A stretch of DNA of 14,409 bases. Source: CAVSBT01 sp964609465. GTDB lineage: Bacteria > Chloroflexota > Dehalococcoidia > DSTF01 > JALHUB01. The DNA lies in NCBI GenBank assembly GCA_964609465.1, contig CAZSSQ010000065.1:1-14409 (forward strand), read 5' to 3'. How positions within the stretch are numbered: the first letter of the stretch is position 1; each line of letters opens with the position of its first letter. The notes under the pieces are model-generated. The model searched no databases and was not told the DNA's origin. It worked only from the letters and a program-made list of their open reading frames with translations. This document shows positions 13,493-14,409 of the stretch, piece after piece. The translations under genes were made by a program, and so were the position numbers.

Positions 13493-14409
13493 ATGGCGGC
13501 GCGCAAGACCTTCCTGCTGAGACAGGCAATGATCTTCGCTGACGGGGTTGTCGGCCGGCTGGTGGGGCTGGAGATGGAGCCGGACTGGACGCCTACCCAC
13601 CTGCTGGTGCAGGTGCCGGGGCGCTGGCCCTGGCGGGGAGGGCCCACCGTTCGGCTGCCCACGCAAGCTGCGACCGAGTTCCGAGACGAGGAGACCGTGC
13701 TGGACATCCCCTCATCGAAGGGTGAGATGGTCCCCCACCCCGGCGCGCCCTACGCCGAGGGCCAGGTGAACTGGCTGGACACGAGCAGCCGTCTCCAGAT
13801 AGCGCCCCGCGCCGTGGAGCGACAGGCGGGCTGGTTCCTGGGGCTGGTGGTGGAGCCCGACGGCTCGGTCCGCCTGATCGGAGAGGTGGGCACCCTGGCC
13901 AAGAGGCGCATCCTGGTGCCGGGCGAGTCCGCCGCCTACCAGAACCATGATTTCGTCTGGATGGACCTGAAGGGCCAATCCCTGGACATCTTCCCCACCT
14001 ACGAGCCCGACGGCTACGTCGAGAGGGAGGCCCGGGCCGCCCTCCGCGGCGCCGGCGGCCTGGGCGAGACGGAGCTGCGGGCCGTCCACCTGGAAGTCGA
14101 GAGCGGCAAGGTAGTCTTGTCGGGGAACGTGGCCGCCTCGCGCATCGCCGAGGCCATGGAAGGCGCCCTCTCCGGGGTTTCCTGCGTGCTGGCGGTAGAG
14201 AGCCGCCTGGTCGCTGACCCTGATGTGGAGATAGGCGTAGCCTCGGCCCTGGCCCAGAACCCGTCCACCCAGGGCGAGCGCTTCGTCGTTCACTCACGCC
14301 TGGGGAGGGTCAGCCTGGAGGGCCAGGTGAAGCCGGAGGCGGTTCAGGCGGCCGTGGAAGTCGCCCAGGAGGTGGCGGGAGTGGTGAGCGTCGAGAGCCG
14401 GCTCCAGCC
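13493..14409 (+). CDS. Protein with PRC-barrel-like N-terminus and two BON domains, cut by the window end
   Basis: The frame starts at the ATG at 13493 with AAGGAGGT six bases upstream and stays open for 305 codons to the window end. Residues 16-43 (DGVVGRLVGLEME) and 113-148 (GWFLGLVVEPDGSVRLIGEVGTLAKRRILV) are similar beta-rich blocks that resemble PRC-barrel halves. Two BON domains follow, at about 173-240 (KVVLSGNVAASRIAEAMEGALSGVSCVLAVESRL) and 245-305 (GRVSLEGQVKPEAVQAAVEVAQEVAGVVSVESRL), each with the GxVxLxGxV strand and closing V-x-S-R-L. BON domains bind phospholipid or other membranous surfaces, and more copies could follow beyond the window. No signal peptide is seen. It is divergent from the cytochrome operon and shares its regulatory region. 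The function is not assigned beyond a likely envelope or stress role. Confidence 0.8.
   Translation, partial: MAARKTFLLRQAMIFADGVVGRLVGLEMEPDWTPTHLLVQVPGRWPWRGGPTVRLPTQAATEFRDEETVLDIPSSKGEMVPHPGAPYAEGQVNWLDTSSRLQIAPRAVERQAGWFLGLVVEPDGSVRLIGEVGTLAKRRILVPGESAAYQNHDFVWMDLKGQSLDIFPTYEPDGYVEREARAALRGAGGLGETELRAVHLEVESGKVVLSGNVAASRIAEAMEGALSGVSCVLAVESRLVADPDVEIGVASALAQNPSTQGERFVVHSRLGRVSLEGQVKPEAVQAAVEVAQEVAGVVSVESRLQ

Noticed and set aside
13230..13529. 100-codon N-terminal extension of cytochrome b
   Set aside because: It has no protein-like character, crosses the 14-bp inverted repeat, and the GTG at 13229 has a strong ribosome binding site.
1..14409. CRISPR arrays, insertion sequences, integrases or attachment sites
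   Set aside because: No regularly spaced repeats, transposase motifs or integrase-like genes were seen on either strand.

Overview
The window is high-GC bacterial DNA, densely coding, with clean Shine-Dalgarno sites (AAGGAGGT is used twice) and several extended -10 elements of the form TGCTATCAT or TGGTACAAT. The gene content is a tungsten-type aldehyde oxidoreductase, a two-paralog bd-like oxidase with its own cytochrome c domain, a Rieske/cytochrome b complex with an ethylbenzene-dehydrogenase-type haem subunit, and HMG-CoA-synthase-like/DUF35/SCP-type thiolase genes. This fits a Chloroflexota lineage near Dehalococcoidia or SAR202 best, but that placement is inference from style and content; no marker gene is present.

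Layout. 80-1939 (minus): an AOR-family oxidoreductase followed by a hairpin. 2215-4635 (plus): a two-gene operon of a bd-family subunit with a C-terminal CxxCH cytochrome c domain and a shorter membrane paralog. 4701-4916: a possible leaderless small Cys-containing protein, ending just before a perfect 20-bp palindrome. 5002-7620 (plus): an HMG-CoA-synthase-like domain fused to a DUF35 Zn-ribbon/OB domain, then an SCP2-type thiolase. 7621-7990 has no convincing protein gene; it holds a 12-bp hairpin with a promoter-like sequence across it and a run of strong hairpins that may be a structured RNA. 7991-8500 (minus) is a MarR regulator, divergent from a radical SAM protein (8716-9663, plus), with 21-bp-spaced direct repeats between them. 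9733-13229 (minus) is a four-gene operon: cytochrome b, Rieske protein, cytochrome c with a cupredoxin-like domain, and a haem-b protein of the type II DMSO-reductase gamma family. 13493 to the window end (plus) is a BON-domain protein cut by the window edge.

How the parts may work together. The two electron-transport loci could form one chain: the Rieske/cytochrome b complex oxidises quinol and passes electrons through its unusual c-type and b-type haem subunits to the cytochrome c domain of the bd-like oxidase. The oxidase shows no recognisable quinol-binding loop, so a cytochrome donor is plausible. The thiolase-fold genes look like a CoA-ester condensation or cleavage module. The HMG-CoA-synthase-like half has lost the residues usually needed for catalysis, so the thiolase probably does the chemistry and the fusion protein serves as a scaffold or partner.

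The most interesting systems are the paralogous bd-like pair, whose haem-ligand residues seem divided between the two subunits, and the bc-type complex with an orphan ethylbenzene-dehydrogenase-type haem subunit and a cupredoxin domain that has lost its copper ligands.
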